From NCBI GenBank assembly GCA_044359155.1, contig JBIKMR010000022.1, positions 1-24,901 on the forward strand: 24,901 nt of DNA. Reading direction: 5' to 3'. The notes below the pieces were generated by a model. It did no database searches. It saw only the letters and a list, made by a program, of their open reading frames with translations, and was not told where the DNA came from. The position numbers and the translations under genes are program-made. Position 1 is the first letter of the stretch. Each line of letters opens with the position of its first letter. This document shows positions 9,101 through 16,779 of the stretch, one piece after another. This DNA is from WGMK01 sp044359155. GTDB taxonomy: Bacteria > Hydrogenedentota > Hydrogenedentia > Hydrogenedentales > JAEUWI01.

Positions 9101-9319
9101 GCAACGGGCCGTATGCCCACGGCATCGGAAACAACCACGCTTGAGGCGGGCCTGTATGGCTACGCGCAAACGTATACCACCGCCCCACAGGAAGCCGAGG
9201 CACTGCTGGCGAATGGCGAGGCTCCTGTGCCCGAGGGCGTGGACCGGATTCAGTTGGCCGCTTACACCGCCGTGGCAGGTGTGATATTGAATCTCGATGA
9301 GACAATTACCAAGGAGTAG
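6173..9319 (+). CDS. Secreted PSCyt1-PSCyt2(DUF1549)-LamG-PSD1(DUF1553) protein
   Basis: This is a protein of about 1,048 residues. A signal peptide (to about residue 24, AHA|D) precedes a cytochrome-c-like PSCyt1 domain with CFACHG (C44, C47, H48). PSCyt2/DUF1549 spans about 149-352, with TGLPPTPAELDAF and a second CxxCH, CARCHDHKYDP (C328, C331, H332). A LamG/concanavalin-like sandwich spans about 440-628 (GVEFDGTGETYLDLG, FSVSLWMRPD, GKWSHVCVTYDGSG). PSD1/DUF1553 runs from about 732 (NNRLGLAKWIVDPDNPLTARVTVNRMW). The architecture is a planctomycete hallmark, usually paired with DUF1501 proteins; activity is unproven, but a periplasmic haem-bearing, sugar-binding role fits. GTG at 6173 has GGAG eight bases upstream; TTG at 6167 has it only two bases away and ATG at 6203 lacks one. 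Confidence 0.92.
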   Translation: MFGIRILIPSMATAVLMACAIAHADAPVAVNFNRDIRPVLSDRCFACHGPDANTRKADLRLDDEASAKLAAIVAGKPDESPLFLRITTTNPDDLMPPPEAHKPALNADEVALFRQWIAEGAPWAKHWAYEKPVRVEPPAVQDEAGMRNPIDRFLQTRLEAEGFPPNGEATRETLLRRVSFDITGLPPTPAELDAFVADTRPDAFERQVDRLMASPHYGERMAMDWLDGARYADSNGYQNDFNRAMWPWRDWVIQAYNDNMPFDQFAVEQIAGDLLPNANDMQRVATGFCRNNRSMTEGGSLEEEWHVEKVIDRVETTSIVFLGLTTGCARCHDHKYDPISQREFYQMYAFFNASEDKGFYEETRGNAGPLVSLPTYDQQLKIGEFENKLAAVRTALATAQADTESGFQTWKAALAADSPPTLGKTMLVQAPLQGDLNVNLHEGTASATPGTTPPRFAEGILGQGVEFDGTGETYLDLGQPVRFEQDQKFSVSLWMRPDGPGAPFSKTDDAATSRGYQWVLTAEGDLEIYMVSAWPDSAIKITANERLPMGKWSHVCVTYDGSGRPESFQIYIAGRLVTHKKEQAALTSSIDTEQPLRLGRSSNSNFFKGAVADFRVFGRVLTAKKVKDVIDDALIPVAKQELSEARQAQLREFFTLRGDDRVTKLDAEVKRLAEEKAAYERDNVATVMVMKELAEPRPTYRLERGQYNTPDISEALQPGVPAFLPPLPEGAPNNRLGLAKWIVDPDNPLTARVTVNRMWNKFFGQGLVKSPDNFGVQTEAPMHPELLDWLATELIATGWDLKAMQKLIVSSATYRRASTSTPEMRERDPENRLYARGPRFRLPAELVRDNALAVGGLLTGKIGGPSVKPYQPEGLWAELAGGAGEGPYVQSKGEDLYRRSMYTYRKRTVPHPITSTFDAPSWEFCTVYRARTNTPLQALALLNDTTYVEAARNLAQRMLTETTGEAAQRVAYGFRLATGRMPTASETTTLEAGLYGYAQTYTTAPQEAEALLANGEAPVPEGVDRIQLAAYTAVAGVILNLDETITKE

Positions 9320-9347
9320 TCCTGCTTTTCGGGACCGAGGTTGACCT

Positions 9348-10784
9348 ATGCAGCACATTGAATACGCACAGAACTGGAACCGGCGCCACTTCCTGAAGGC
9401 CGCAGGCTTGGGGTTGGGGGCGACCGCCTTGGGTATGCTGGGTGCCACGCCTTCGAGCGCAACGATGCTGTCGGAAGCGGCACGCATTGCACCGCGCGCC
9501 AAGCGCGTTATCTTCATGTTCCAGTCCGGCGCGCCATCGCAGCTGGAGTTGTTCGACTACAAGCCCACGCTCGACAAGATACACATGACGGAGCTGCCCG
9601 ACGAGGTGCGCATGGGGCAGCGCCTTACGGGGATGACCTCGCGGCAGACGTCGTTCCCGATGATCCGTTCGATGTTCAAGTTCGCACAGTTCGGCCAGAG
9701 CGGCACGTGGTTCAGCGAGCTGCTGCCGCACACGGCGCGCATTGCGGACGACATCTGCGTGATTCGCACGATGCACACCGAGGCGATCAACCACGACCCG
9801 GCAATCACCTTCTGCCAGACGGGGTCGCAATTAGCGGGCCGCCCGAGCATGGGCGCGTGGGTGGCCTATGGCTTGGGCGCAATGAACAGCGACCTGCCCG
9901 CCTTCATGGTGCTGGTGTCGCGCGGCAGCGGACGCTCGGCAGACCAGCCGCTCTATGATCGCCTCTGGGGCAGCGGCTTTTTGCCGTCTCAATACCAAGG
10001 CGTGAAGCTGCGCAGCGCGGCAGACCCCGTGCTCTACCTGAGCAACCCGGGCGGATGCAGCCCAACCACGCGCCGGTCGATGCTGGACCAGTTGCGCGCG
10101 CTGAACCAGGAACACCACGCCGCCACGGGCGATCCCGAAATCCTGTCGCGCATTGAACAATATGAGTTGGCCTTCCGTATGCAGAGTTCCGTGCCGGACC
10201 TTTCAGACATATCGAACGAGCCACAGCACATTCTCGATTTGTATGGCCCCGACGTGCATCGCCCCGGAAGCTATGCGCGCAATTGCCTGCTGGCGCGGCG
10301 CATGGCCGAGCGCGATGTGCGGTTTGTGCAGCTGTATCACATGGGCTGGGACCACCACGACAACCTGCCCGACCACGTGACCAAACAATGCCGCGATACG
10401 GACCAGCCCTCTGCCGGACTGGTGGCGGACCTGAAGCAGCGCGGCTTGCTGGACGACACGTTGATTGTCTGGGGTGGCGAGTTTGGCCGCACGGTGTACT
10501 CGCAAGGCACGGTGACCGAGACCACCTACGGGCGCGACCACCACCCGCGCTGCTACTCGATGTGGCTGGCGGGCGGTGGCATCAAACCGGGCGTCACCTG
10601 GGGCACCACCGACGACTTCAGCTACAACATCGTCGAGAACCCGGTGCACGTGAACGAACTGAATGCGACGATATTGCACAGTCTGGGCATCGACCACCGC
10701 GCACTTTCCGCACAGCACCAGGGGCTCGACGTGCGCCTGACCGGCGTGGAGGAAGTGAACCCTGTACTCGGTCTGCTGGCATAG
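9348..10784 (+). CDS. Tat-exported DUF1501 protein
   Basis: This 478-residue protein begins with a twin-arginine signal, NRRHFLKAAGLGLGATALGML, probably cleaved after PSSA near residue 38. The body is a DUF1501 domain, distantly related to the alkaline-phosphatase/sulfatase fold. It keeps the opening FMFQSGAPSQLELFDYKP and likely metal-binding clusters HTEAINHDPA, MGWDHHDNLPDH, GGEFGRT and GRDHHPRCYS. Tat export suggests that folding, possibly with a metal, precedes export. It lies 28 bases after the PSCyt gene with GAGG seven bases before the ATG. Pairing of PSCyt and DUF1501 genes is a recurrent arrangement in Planctomycetota, so the two products probably act together. Hydrolase activity is assumed from fold only. 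Confidence 0.92.
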   Translation: MQHIEYAQNWNRRHFLKAAGLGLGATALGMLGATPSSATMLSEAARIAPRAKRVIFMFQSGAPSQLELFDYKPTLDKIHMTELPDEVRMGQRLTGMTSRQTSFPMIRSMFKFAQFGQSGTWFSELLPHTARIADDICVIRTMHTEAINHDPAITFCQTGSQLAGRPSMGAWVAYGLGAMNSDLPAFMVLVSRGSGRSADQPLYDRLWGSGFLPSQYQGVKLRSAADPVLYLSNPGGCSPTTRRSMLDQLRALNQEHHAATGDPEILSRIEQYELAFRMQSSVPDLSDISNEPQHILDLYGPDVHRPGSYARNCLLARRMAERDVRFVQLYHMGWDHHDNLPDHVTKQCRDTDQPSAGLVADLKQRGLLDDTLIVWGGEFGRTVYSQGTVTETTYGRDHHPRCYSMWLAGGGIKPGVTWGTTDDFSYNIVENPVHVNELNATILHSLGIDHRALSAQHQGLDVRLTGVEEVNPVLGLLA

Positions 10785-12096
10785 CATCGCTGCCGCGCTG
10801 CTGCTCGCCTTCACCGCAGCAGCCGAGCCGCCAGAGGGGATCGACCTGGCACTCACGTGGGCGGGGCACCCGGTGAACCCTTGCCTGTATACCAGCGCCC
10901 CGCACCAATACGCCGCCTTCTACGACGAGAACCGGCAGATGACGGTGATGCACCGAACGCTGGATTCCAACACGTGGACCACGCAGAAACTGGACGAGCA
11001 CGTAATCTGGGACAGCCACAACTACATTGCGCTGGCGGTAGATTCCGAAGGCCAACTGCACCTGAGCGGGAATATGCACGTATCACCGCTCGTGTATTTC
11101 CGTACCGAAACCCCGCACGACATCACCACCCTGACCCGCCGCACGGCGATGACCGGCAGCGAGGAAGTGAAGGTAACTTATCCCAAGTTTTTCCTGGACG
11201 GCGCGGGCGAACTGATGTTCACGTATCGCGATGGGGGTAGCGGGAAGGGTGACCAGATATTCAACCGATATGTTCCCAAGGCCAAGCTGTGGACGCGGGC
11301 CATGTTTCGCCCGCTGACGGATGGCGAGGGCGCGCGCAACGCCTACTTCGACGACTTCCAGCGCGGGGCCGATGGCTATCTGCACCTGTGCTGGGTGTGG
11401 CGCGAGACTTCAGACGCGGCCACCACAAACACCCTGAGCCATGTGCGCACCAAGGACTTTAAGACCTGGGAAAACGCCAAGGGCGAGAAGGTGACTTTGC
11501 CGATTCGGCGCGGCGCGCCCGTGGAAGTGGACCCCGTGCCGCAGGGCGGCGGAATTTTGAACACAAATACCAAGCTGGGCTTTGCGCCGAACGGCGCGCC
11601 GGTGATTGCCTACCACAAGCACGACGCAAACGGGAACACGCAGGTGCATGTGGCCGGGTGGAACGGCAGCGTATGGGTAATCACGCCGATGACGGAGTAC
11701 GACTATCGCTGGGAGTTCGGCGGCGGCGGCACGCTGGTGGGAGAGATTGGCGTGCGCCGCCCTACGACCGGGGCGGACGGCACGCTATCGGTGCAATGGA
11801 ACCACAAAAAGTTTGGCACGCACCGGAGGCTGATTGACCCAACCACCTTTGCCGCGCTGGACGAAGTGCCCGCGCTTTCGGACGGCATACCGAAAGAACT
11901 GCGGCAGCCGGGTTCCACCTTCCCCGAAATGCAGGTGCGCTTCGTGTGGGATTCGGGCACATCCCCCGACCCCGCCCGCAAGAGCCTGCTGCGGTGGGAA
12001 TGCCTGCCCGCCAACCGCGATCAACCCCGAGGCAAACCCTGGCCCGCCCCCATGATGCTGCGCCTCTACGATCTGCCCGCACCGGAGTTGCAGTGA
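10762..12096 (+). CDS. Secreted BNR_4-family protein, probable CTG start
   Basis: The body (WAGHPVNPCLYT, QYAAFYDENRQMTVMHRTLDS, WDSHNYIALAVDSEGQLHLSGNMH, PLVYFRTE) matches BNR_4 (PF15892) proteins, beta-propeller-like and found with polysaccharide-degrading and sulfatase-type genes. The first usual start, GTG at 10873, would cut into the conserved WAGHPV region and leave no signal peptide. The frame is open upstream to a TGA at 10756 and encodes a clear signal peptide (SIAAALLLAFTAAA, then EPPEG). It contains no ATG, GTG or TTG. CTG at 10762 has GGAGGA (10748-10753) exactly eight bases before it, inside the end of the DUF1501 gene, which it overlaps by 23 bases. With that start the protein has 444 residues. 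The family call is firm; the start codon is an inference. Confidence 0.85.
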   Translation: MYSVCWHSIAAALLLAFTAAAEPPEGIDLALTWAGHPVNPCLYTSAPHQYAAFYDENRQMTVMHRTLDSNTWTTQKLDEHVIWDSHNYIALAVDSEGQLHLSGNMHVSPLVYFRTETPHDITTLTRRTAMTGSEEVKVTYPKFFLDGAGELMFTYRDGGSGKGDQIFNRYVPKAKLWTRAMFRPLTDGEGARNAYFDDFQRGADGYLHLCWVWRETSDAATTNTLSHVRTKDFKTWENAKGEKVTLPIRRGAPVEVDPVPQGGGILNTNTKLGFAPNGAPVIAYHKHDANGNTQVHVAGWNGSVWVITPMTEYDYRWEFGGGGTLVGEIGVRRPTTGADGTLSVQWNHKKFGTHRRLIDPTTFAALDEVPALSDGIPKELRQPGSTFPEMQVRFVWDSGTSPDPARKSLLRWECLPANRDQPRGKPWPAPMMLRLYDLPAPELQ

Positions 12097-12108
12097 CGGT
12101 TACGTCAC
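12093..12108. other. Hairpin holding the stop codons of two convergent genes
   Basis: GTGACG, loop GTTA, CGTCAC forms a perfect 6-base-pair inverted repeat. The TGA of the BNR_4 gene (12094-12096) sits in one arm and the TGA of icmF (12105-12107, minus strand) in the other. There is no T-tract, so it is at best a weak bidirectional terminator. Confidence 0.45.
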
Positions 12109-15100
12109 GTGTTCCGCCGGTACTGCCCACCCACTTCGAAGAGTGCGTTGCTGATCTGCCCAAGGCTGCACGTGCGGACGGCGGTCATGAGTTCGGCAAA
12201 GATGTTGCCGCGTTCGAGGCAGACCTGCTTCAAGCGCGCGATGGCCTCGGGGGATTCGCCCGCGTGCTGCATGTGCCATGCGCGCAGGTTGTGTAGCTGG
12301 CGCACCTTCTCGTCCTCGGTGCCCCGGCGGAGTTCCATCTTTTCCATGGCGGCGTCGTGGTCGGTGTGTTCATTCACAAAAGTATTCACGCCGACGATGG
12401 GGTATTCGCCGCTGGACTTGAGCTGTTCGTAGTAGTGGGACTCGTCCTGAATCTTGCCGCGCTGGTAGCCACGCTCCATCGCGCCGAGCACGCCACCGCG
12501 ATCGCTGATGCGCTCGAATTCCTTGAGTACCGCTTCTTCCACCAGGTCGGTCAGCTCTTCAATGATGAACGACCCTTGCAGGCTGTTCTCGTTCATGAAG
12601 AGGCCATGCTCGCGGTTGATGATCAGCTGGATGGCCAGCGCGCGGCGCACGGATTCCTCGGTGGGCGTGGTCACGGCCTCGTCGTAGGCGTTGGTGTGCA
12701 GTGAATTGCAGTTGTCGTAGAGCGCAGTGAGCGCCTCGAGCGTGGTGCGGATGTCGTTGAAGTCCACTTCCTGCGCGTGCAGCGAGCGGCCGCTGGTCTG
12801 GATGTGGGTCTTCAGTTTCTGCGAGCGCTCGTTCGCGCCATAGCGTTCGCGCATGGCCACGGCCCAGATGCGCCGCGCCACGCGGTTGAGCACGGCATAC
12901 TCAGGGTCCATGCCGCAGGAGAAGAAGAAGGACAGGTTCGGCGCGAAGGCGTTCACGTCCATCCCGCGCGCAAGGTAATACTCGACAAACGTAAACCCGT
13001 TCGCCAGCGTGAAGGCCAACTGCGAGATGGGGTTCGCCCCAGCCTCGGCAATGTGGTAGCCGGAGATGGAAACGGAATAGAAATTCCTCACTTCATTCTC
13101 GATGAAGTATTCCTGGATGTCGGCCATCATCTTGAGGGCAAAGTCGATGGCGAAGATGCAGGTGTTCTGCCCCTGATCTTCCTTCAGGATATCCGCCTGC
13201 ACGGTACCGCGCACTTGCTTCAACACGTGCGCGCGAATGGCCGCCGCTTCTTCGGCATTCGGCTGGCGACCCTGTGCAGCGATGAACTTGTCCATCCCTT
13301 GATCAATCGCCGTGTTGAGGAACATGGCCAATATCGTGGGCGCGGGTCCGTTGATGGTCATGGACACCGACGTGTTTGGCGCGGAAAGATCGAAGCCCTC
13401 GTACAGTTGCTTCATGTCGTTCAGCGTGCAGATGGACACGCCGCTGCTGCCCACCTTGCCATAGATGTCGGGTCGCTCGTCGGGGTCCGCGCCGTAGAGC
13501 GTCACCGAGTCGAATGCCGTGGAGAGTCGCTTCGCCTCGGCATTGCGGGACAGGTACTTGAATCGTTCGTTGGTGCGCTTCGCGTCGCCCTCGCCTGCAA
13601 ACATGCGGGCGGGGTCTTCGTCATTACGCTTGAAGGGAAACACGCCCGCCGTAAAGGGGAACTCGCCGGGCACATTTTCGCGCGCGACCCAGCGCAGTTG
13701 GTCGCCAGGGTCGGTATAGTGCGGCAGCGCCACGCGGGGTATCTGCGTGCCTGCCATGCTGGTGCGGTGCAGCGGCGTGCGGAATTCCTGCCCGCGCACG
13801 TGGTAGACGAAGTCGTCGGCGCGGTAGCGTTCGCACAGCGCGGCATACCCGGCCACGGCCTCGCGGCAGCGTGCGTCCATGCGCGAGCGCAGGCGCTCGG
13901 CGCGCGCCAGCAAATCGTCGCGCACGGTGGCGTCGTCCAATTCCCGCGCGGCAGCATCGAGGTGCGCAGCACGGCGGGCAAGGTCGGCCTGTTCGTCGGC
14001 CCACTTGTGGTAATGACGCAGGGACTGCGCAATCTCGGCGAGGTAACGCACGCGGTCGGCGGGAATCACGGCCTCGTGCGCGGAAGAATGCCGCGCCTCG
14101 GGGCGCTGAAGTGTGGCGCGCCAATCGCAGCCCGCGCGCTCGTTGATGAGATCAATCAGCCCGTGGTAGAGCGCGTTCACGCCGTCGTCGTTGAAGCGCG
14201 ACGCGATGGTGCCGTAGACCGGCATGGCCTCGAGAGGCTGCTCGAAGGCGTGGCGGTTGCGCTGGCGCTGCTTGCGCACGTCGCGCAGCGCGTCCATTGA
14301 TCCCGCCCGGTCGAACTTGTTGATGGCGATCACGTCGGCCAGATCGATCATGTCGATCTTTTCCAACTGCGACGCCGCGCCGAATTCCGCCGTCATCACG
14401 TAGAGGGACAGGTCCACGCTGGCCACGATGCCCGCGTCGGCCTGGCCGATGCCCGCCGTCTCGACGATGATGAGATCATAGCCCGCCGCCTTGATCACCT
14501 CGATGCACTCGTTCACGGCTGCGCTCATCGCGCCGCCGCCGCGCGTGGCGAGGGAGCGCATGTACACGCGCGGGTTGGATGCGGCGTTCATGCGGATGCG
14601 GTCGCCCAACAGCGCGCCCCCCGTGCGGCGGCGGGTGGGATCGATGGACAACACCGCGATACGCTTGTCCTCGAAGTCTTCGAGGAAGCGGTGTAGCAGT
14701 TCATCCACCAGCGATGACTTGCCCGCGCCACCCGTGCCGGTGATTCCCACCACGGGCGCGGTCTTATGCGGTTCAGATATCGTCTTCGCCAGCAGGCGAT
14801 CCAGTTGCTGCTCGTCCCCCAACAGCCGCGCCTCTTCCACCGCCGTAAGTAGCTGGGCAAAGTGCATGGTGTCGCGCAGGTCGTAGTCCCGATCGGCATG
14901 GGGCGTAACGCGCGCCGCAATGGCGCGGTCGAGCAGGTCTTGAATCATGGGGACCAGCCCCATCTTGCGCCCATCTTCAGGGGAGTAGATGCGGTTGACG
15001 CCGTACTCCTGAAGCAGGCGAATTTCGGAGGGAACGATAACGCCGCCACCGCCGCCGAATACCTGGATGTGGCCCGCGCCGCGCGAACGCAGCAGGTCCA

Positions 15101-15368
15101 CAACATACTTGAAGAACTCTACATGGCCTCCTTGGTAGGAGCTGATGGCAATGGCCGCCGCGTCCTCCTCGATGGCCGCGCCTACAATCTCGTCCGCCGA
15201 GCGGTTGTGCCCAAGGTGGATGACCTCCGCGCCAAGGTCTTGCATGATGCGCCGCATCACGTTGATGGCCGCATCGTGCCCGTCGAACAGGGACGTGGAA
15301 CTGACCACGCGCACCGGGCGCGAAAGCGCGCGCTGGGTTTCCAGCGCGTGTGTGGTGGATACGGCCAT
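12105..15368 (-). CDS. icmF: Fused isobutyryl-CoA mutase IcmF (B12-, G-protein- and mutase domains)
   Basis: This 1,087-residue enzyme has the full IcmF layout. The B12-binding domain (about 20-150) carries FDGHDAA with His31 as lower axial ligand, plus SSYQGGH and GGGGG. A MeaB-like G-protein chaperone (about 200-415) carries P-loop GTGGAGKSS (211-219), ETAGIGQAD and NKFD (350-353). A linker follows, then the acyl-CoA mutase barrel (about 550-1087) with SISGYHIAEAGA (767-778), HIQTSGRSLH and NEHTDHD. It rearranges branched to linear acyl-CoA (isobutyryl/butyryl, possibly isovaleryl/pivalyl) with adenosylcobalamin. Gln734 occupies the place of the arginine of methylmalonyl-CoA mutases (VRNTYIF there, GQNTCIF here), which argues against a methylmalonyl substrate. 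The ATG at 15368 has AAGG nine bases upstream; maf ends 11 bases before. Confidence 0.96.
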   Translation of the reverse strand: MAVSTTHALETQRALSRPVRVVSSTSLFDGHDAAINVMRRIMQDLGAEVIHLGHNRSADEIVGAAIEEDAAAIAISSYQGGHVEFFKYVVDLLRSRGAGHIQVFGGGGGVIVPSEIRLLQEYGVNRIYSPEDGRKMGLVPMIQDLLDRAIAARVTPHADRDYDLRDTMHFAQLLTAVEEARLLGDEQQLDRLLAKTISEPHKTAPVVGITGTGGAGKSSLVDELLHRFLEDFEDKRIAVLSIDPTRRRTGGALLGDRIRMNAASNPRVYMRSLATRGGGAMSAAVNECIEVIKAAGYDLIIVETAGIGQADAGIVASVDLSLYVMTAEFGAASQLEKIDMIDLADVIAINKFDRAGSMDALRDVRKQRQRNRHAFEQPLEAMPVYGTIASRFNDDGVNALYHGLIDLINERAGCDWRATLQRPEARHSSAHEAVIPADRVRYLAEIAQSLRHYHKWADEQADLARRAAHLDAAARELDDATVRDDLLARAERLRSRMDARCREAVAGYAALCERYRADDFVYHVRGQEFRTPLHRTSMAGTQIPRVALPHYTDPGDQLRWVARENVPGEFPFTAGVFPFKRNDEDPARMFAGEGDAKRTNERFKYLSRNAEAKRLSTAFDSVTLYGADPDERPDIYGKVGSSGVSICTLNDMKQLYEGFDLSAPNTSVSMTINGPAPTILAMFLNTAIDQGMDKFIAAQGRQPNAEEAAAIRAHVLKQVRGTVQADILKEDQGQNTCIFAIDFALKMMADIQEYFIENEVRNFYSVSISGYHIAEAGANPISQLAFTLANGFTFVEYYLARGMDVNAFAPNLSFFFSCGMDPEYAVLNRVARRIWAVAMRERYGANERSQKLKTHIQTSGRSLHAQEVDFNDIRTTLEALTALYDNCNSLHTNAYDEAVTTPTEESVRRALAIQLIINREHGLFMNENSLQGSFIIEELTDLVEEAVLKEFERISDRGGVLGAMERGYQRGKIQDESHYYEQLKSSGEYPIVGVNTFVNEHTDHDAAMEKMELRRGTEDEKVRQLHNLRAWHMQHAGESPEAIARLKQVCLERGNIFAELMTAVRTCSLGQISNALFEVGGQYRRNT

Positions 15369-15379
15369 GGGGAATACCT

Positions 15380-15991
15380 TTATAGGAACACCGCGCGTTC
15401 GCGGTTCATCTGGTCGAACAGATGATACCCCATCCCGCGCAGCAAGGCATCCAGCTTTATCATGGGCAGGCCGAGCACATTCTGGTAGCAGCCCCGGTAT
15501 TCCGCCACCAGCAACGTGCCGGGGCCGTCCACGGTATAGGCCCCGGCGCGGTCGAGCGGGTTGACGATATCCACGAAGCACTCAATCTCTGCGCGGCTCA
15601 GGCTGCGGAAGGTCACGTCCGTGGTTTCGGTGCCCTCGACGCGCGCGCCCGTTTCCGTATGGCACAGGGCCAGCCCGGTGCAAACCTGGTGCGTGCGGCC
15701 CGACAGGTGCTCCAGCATCCGAATGGCATCCGCCCGGTCCACCGGTTTCGGCAACACATGGTCGCCCTCGAATACCAGCGTATCCGCCGCAATAATAAGG
15801 GCAGGCCGTTGCACTCGCCTAGCCACGTCGTCCCGCTTCACCACCGCGTTCCGCTCGACAATCTCGGACGGCGTACCGCCCGAGTTGATCTCCTCCGCAT
15901 CGCTGGTGATGACCTCAAACGAAACCCCCAACGCACCCAACAAGGCACGACGGCGTGGTGATCCCGAGGCGAGAATGAGTGCGGGACTCAT
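15380..15991 (-). CDS. maf: Maf-family nucleotide pyrophosphatase
   Basis: This 203-residue protein is a typical Maf/HAM1-like pyrophosphatase. It starts LILASGSPRRRALLGALG (the family SPRR loop), followed by DAEEI, IIAADTLV with its catalytic Asp, KPVDRADAIRMLEHLSGRTHQV, and a C-terminal GCYQNVLGLPM. Maf enzymes hydrolyse dTTP/UTP or modified pyrimidine nucleotides to monophosphates and are linked to cell-division arrest. Which subfamily (YhdE- or YceF-like) cannot be settled by eye. Its ATG overlaps the stop of the LolA-like gene (ATGA). It sits near a DivIVA gene, and maf next to morphology or division genes is a known arrangement. Confidence 0.95.
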   Translation of the reverse strand: MSPALILASGSPRRRALLGALGVSFEVITSDAEEINSGGTPSEIVERNAVVKRDDVARRVQRPALIIAADTLVFEGDHVLPKPVDRADAIRMLEHLSGRTHQVCTGLALCHTETGARVEGTETTDVTFRSLSRAEIECFVDIVNPLDRAGAYTVDGPGTLLVAEYRGCYQNVLGLPMIKLDALLRGMGYHLFDQMNRERAVFL

Positions 15992-16779
15992 GGCGTGGCG
16001 GGGACGGGTTCGTCGAGCGGCTTAACTTCCACCAAATCCGGGGCGGGTTCGGGCTTGGGGGGAGCGGCACCTTTCAGGGCTTCCTTGAATGCTGGGGCTT
16101 CGGGCACCCATTTGCCGCCTGCGCCCACGGTTTCGACGACGGCGTCGTTCTCGATCAGCTTGGTGCCCTCGGCCAGTTTTATCTGGGTCTCTTCCGGGGT
16201 CACGCTGCCGTTCACGGTGTACTCGCCCATGTCCACTTGCAGTTCGGTTTCCTTGTCGAACACCACGTGCAGGCGGTAGGGCAACAGCGTGTCGTCCGTC
16301 AGGTAGAGGCTGACGCTCTCGAAAGGCGGTTCTTCGTCGCCCGCCTTGGGGCGAATCTCCAGCCCGTTTTTGCCAAGGGGGTTGTCCTTAATCTCGAAGA
16401 GCTTCACGTCGTAGTTCTCGCGCAGCTTCTTGGTGTCGCTGTCGAAACCGAAGAAGAGGATGTCCGCTTCGCGCACTTCGGAGAGATCGGACGAGACGGC
16501 CTGCCGCACCTCGGGTTCGTACTCGATGGCGCGCTTGTCTTCAATCACCACCGTTGCGTCGTAGGGATAGAAGGTGGTGCGCACAATGCGGCGCGGGGCT
16601 GCGAAGAGCAGCTTGCCCTCCGAGATGAAGGTCTCGTCGGGGGTGATGCTCTTCTCGGTGTATTCCGCTTGGAGCACCTGAATGCCCTCGCGCTTCCGGG
16701 CGAAGTCCTCAAAGAAGGCGTCGAATTCAGGAGGGGCGGCAAACAGCGCCCCGGTGGCCAGCATCCATGCAGCAATCAC
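15988..16779 (-). CDS. LolA-like periplasmic lipoprotein carrier protein
   Basis: This 263-residue protein has a short signal peptide (MIAAWMLATGALFA, then APPEF) and a LolA/outer-membrane lipoprotein-sorting fold pattern: FFEDFARKREGIQVLQAEYTEKS, SEGKLLFAAPRRIVRTTFYP, IEDKRAIEYEPE and SVSLYLTDDTLLPYRLHVVF. LolA-type proteins carry lipoproteins or other lipids across the periplasm. A proline-rich tail follows from about 235 (APPKPEPAPD...PVPATP), which is not part of the core fold. The start is GTG, overlapping the stop of the DivIVA gene as GTGA, and the stop overlaps the maf ATG. No LolB or LolCDE gene is nearby. It supports a diderm cell. Confidence 0.83.
   Translation of the reverse strand: MIAAWMLATGALFAAPPEFDAFFEDFARKREGIQVLQAEYTEKSITPDETFISEGKLLFAAPRRIVRTTFYPYDATVVIEDKRAIEYEPEVRQAVSSDLSEVREADILFFGFDSDTKKLRENYDVKLFEIKDNPLGKNGLEIRPKAGDEEPPFESVSLYLTDDTLLPYRLHVVFDKETELQVDMGEYTVNGSVTPEETQIKLAEGTKLIENDAVVETVGAGGKWVPEAPAFKEALKGAAPPKPEPAPDLVEVKPLDEPVPATP

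Noticed and set aside
8351..9517. 388-codon minus-strand open frame opposite the PSCyt gene
   Set aside because: It crosses the end of the PSCyt gene and the start of DUF1501, both firm calls; Arg-rich product without motifs.
12777..14300. 507-codon plus-strand open frame opposite icmF
   Set aside because: The complementary strand is unambiguous IcmF; the antisense product is compositionally odd (many Gly, Arg, His, Val) and has no domain.
15369..15581. N-terminal extension of icmF into maf
   Set aside because: IcmF homology begins at the ATG at 15368 with a ribosome site; the extension is an alternate frame of maf.
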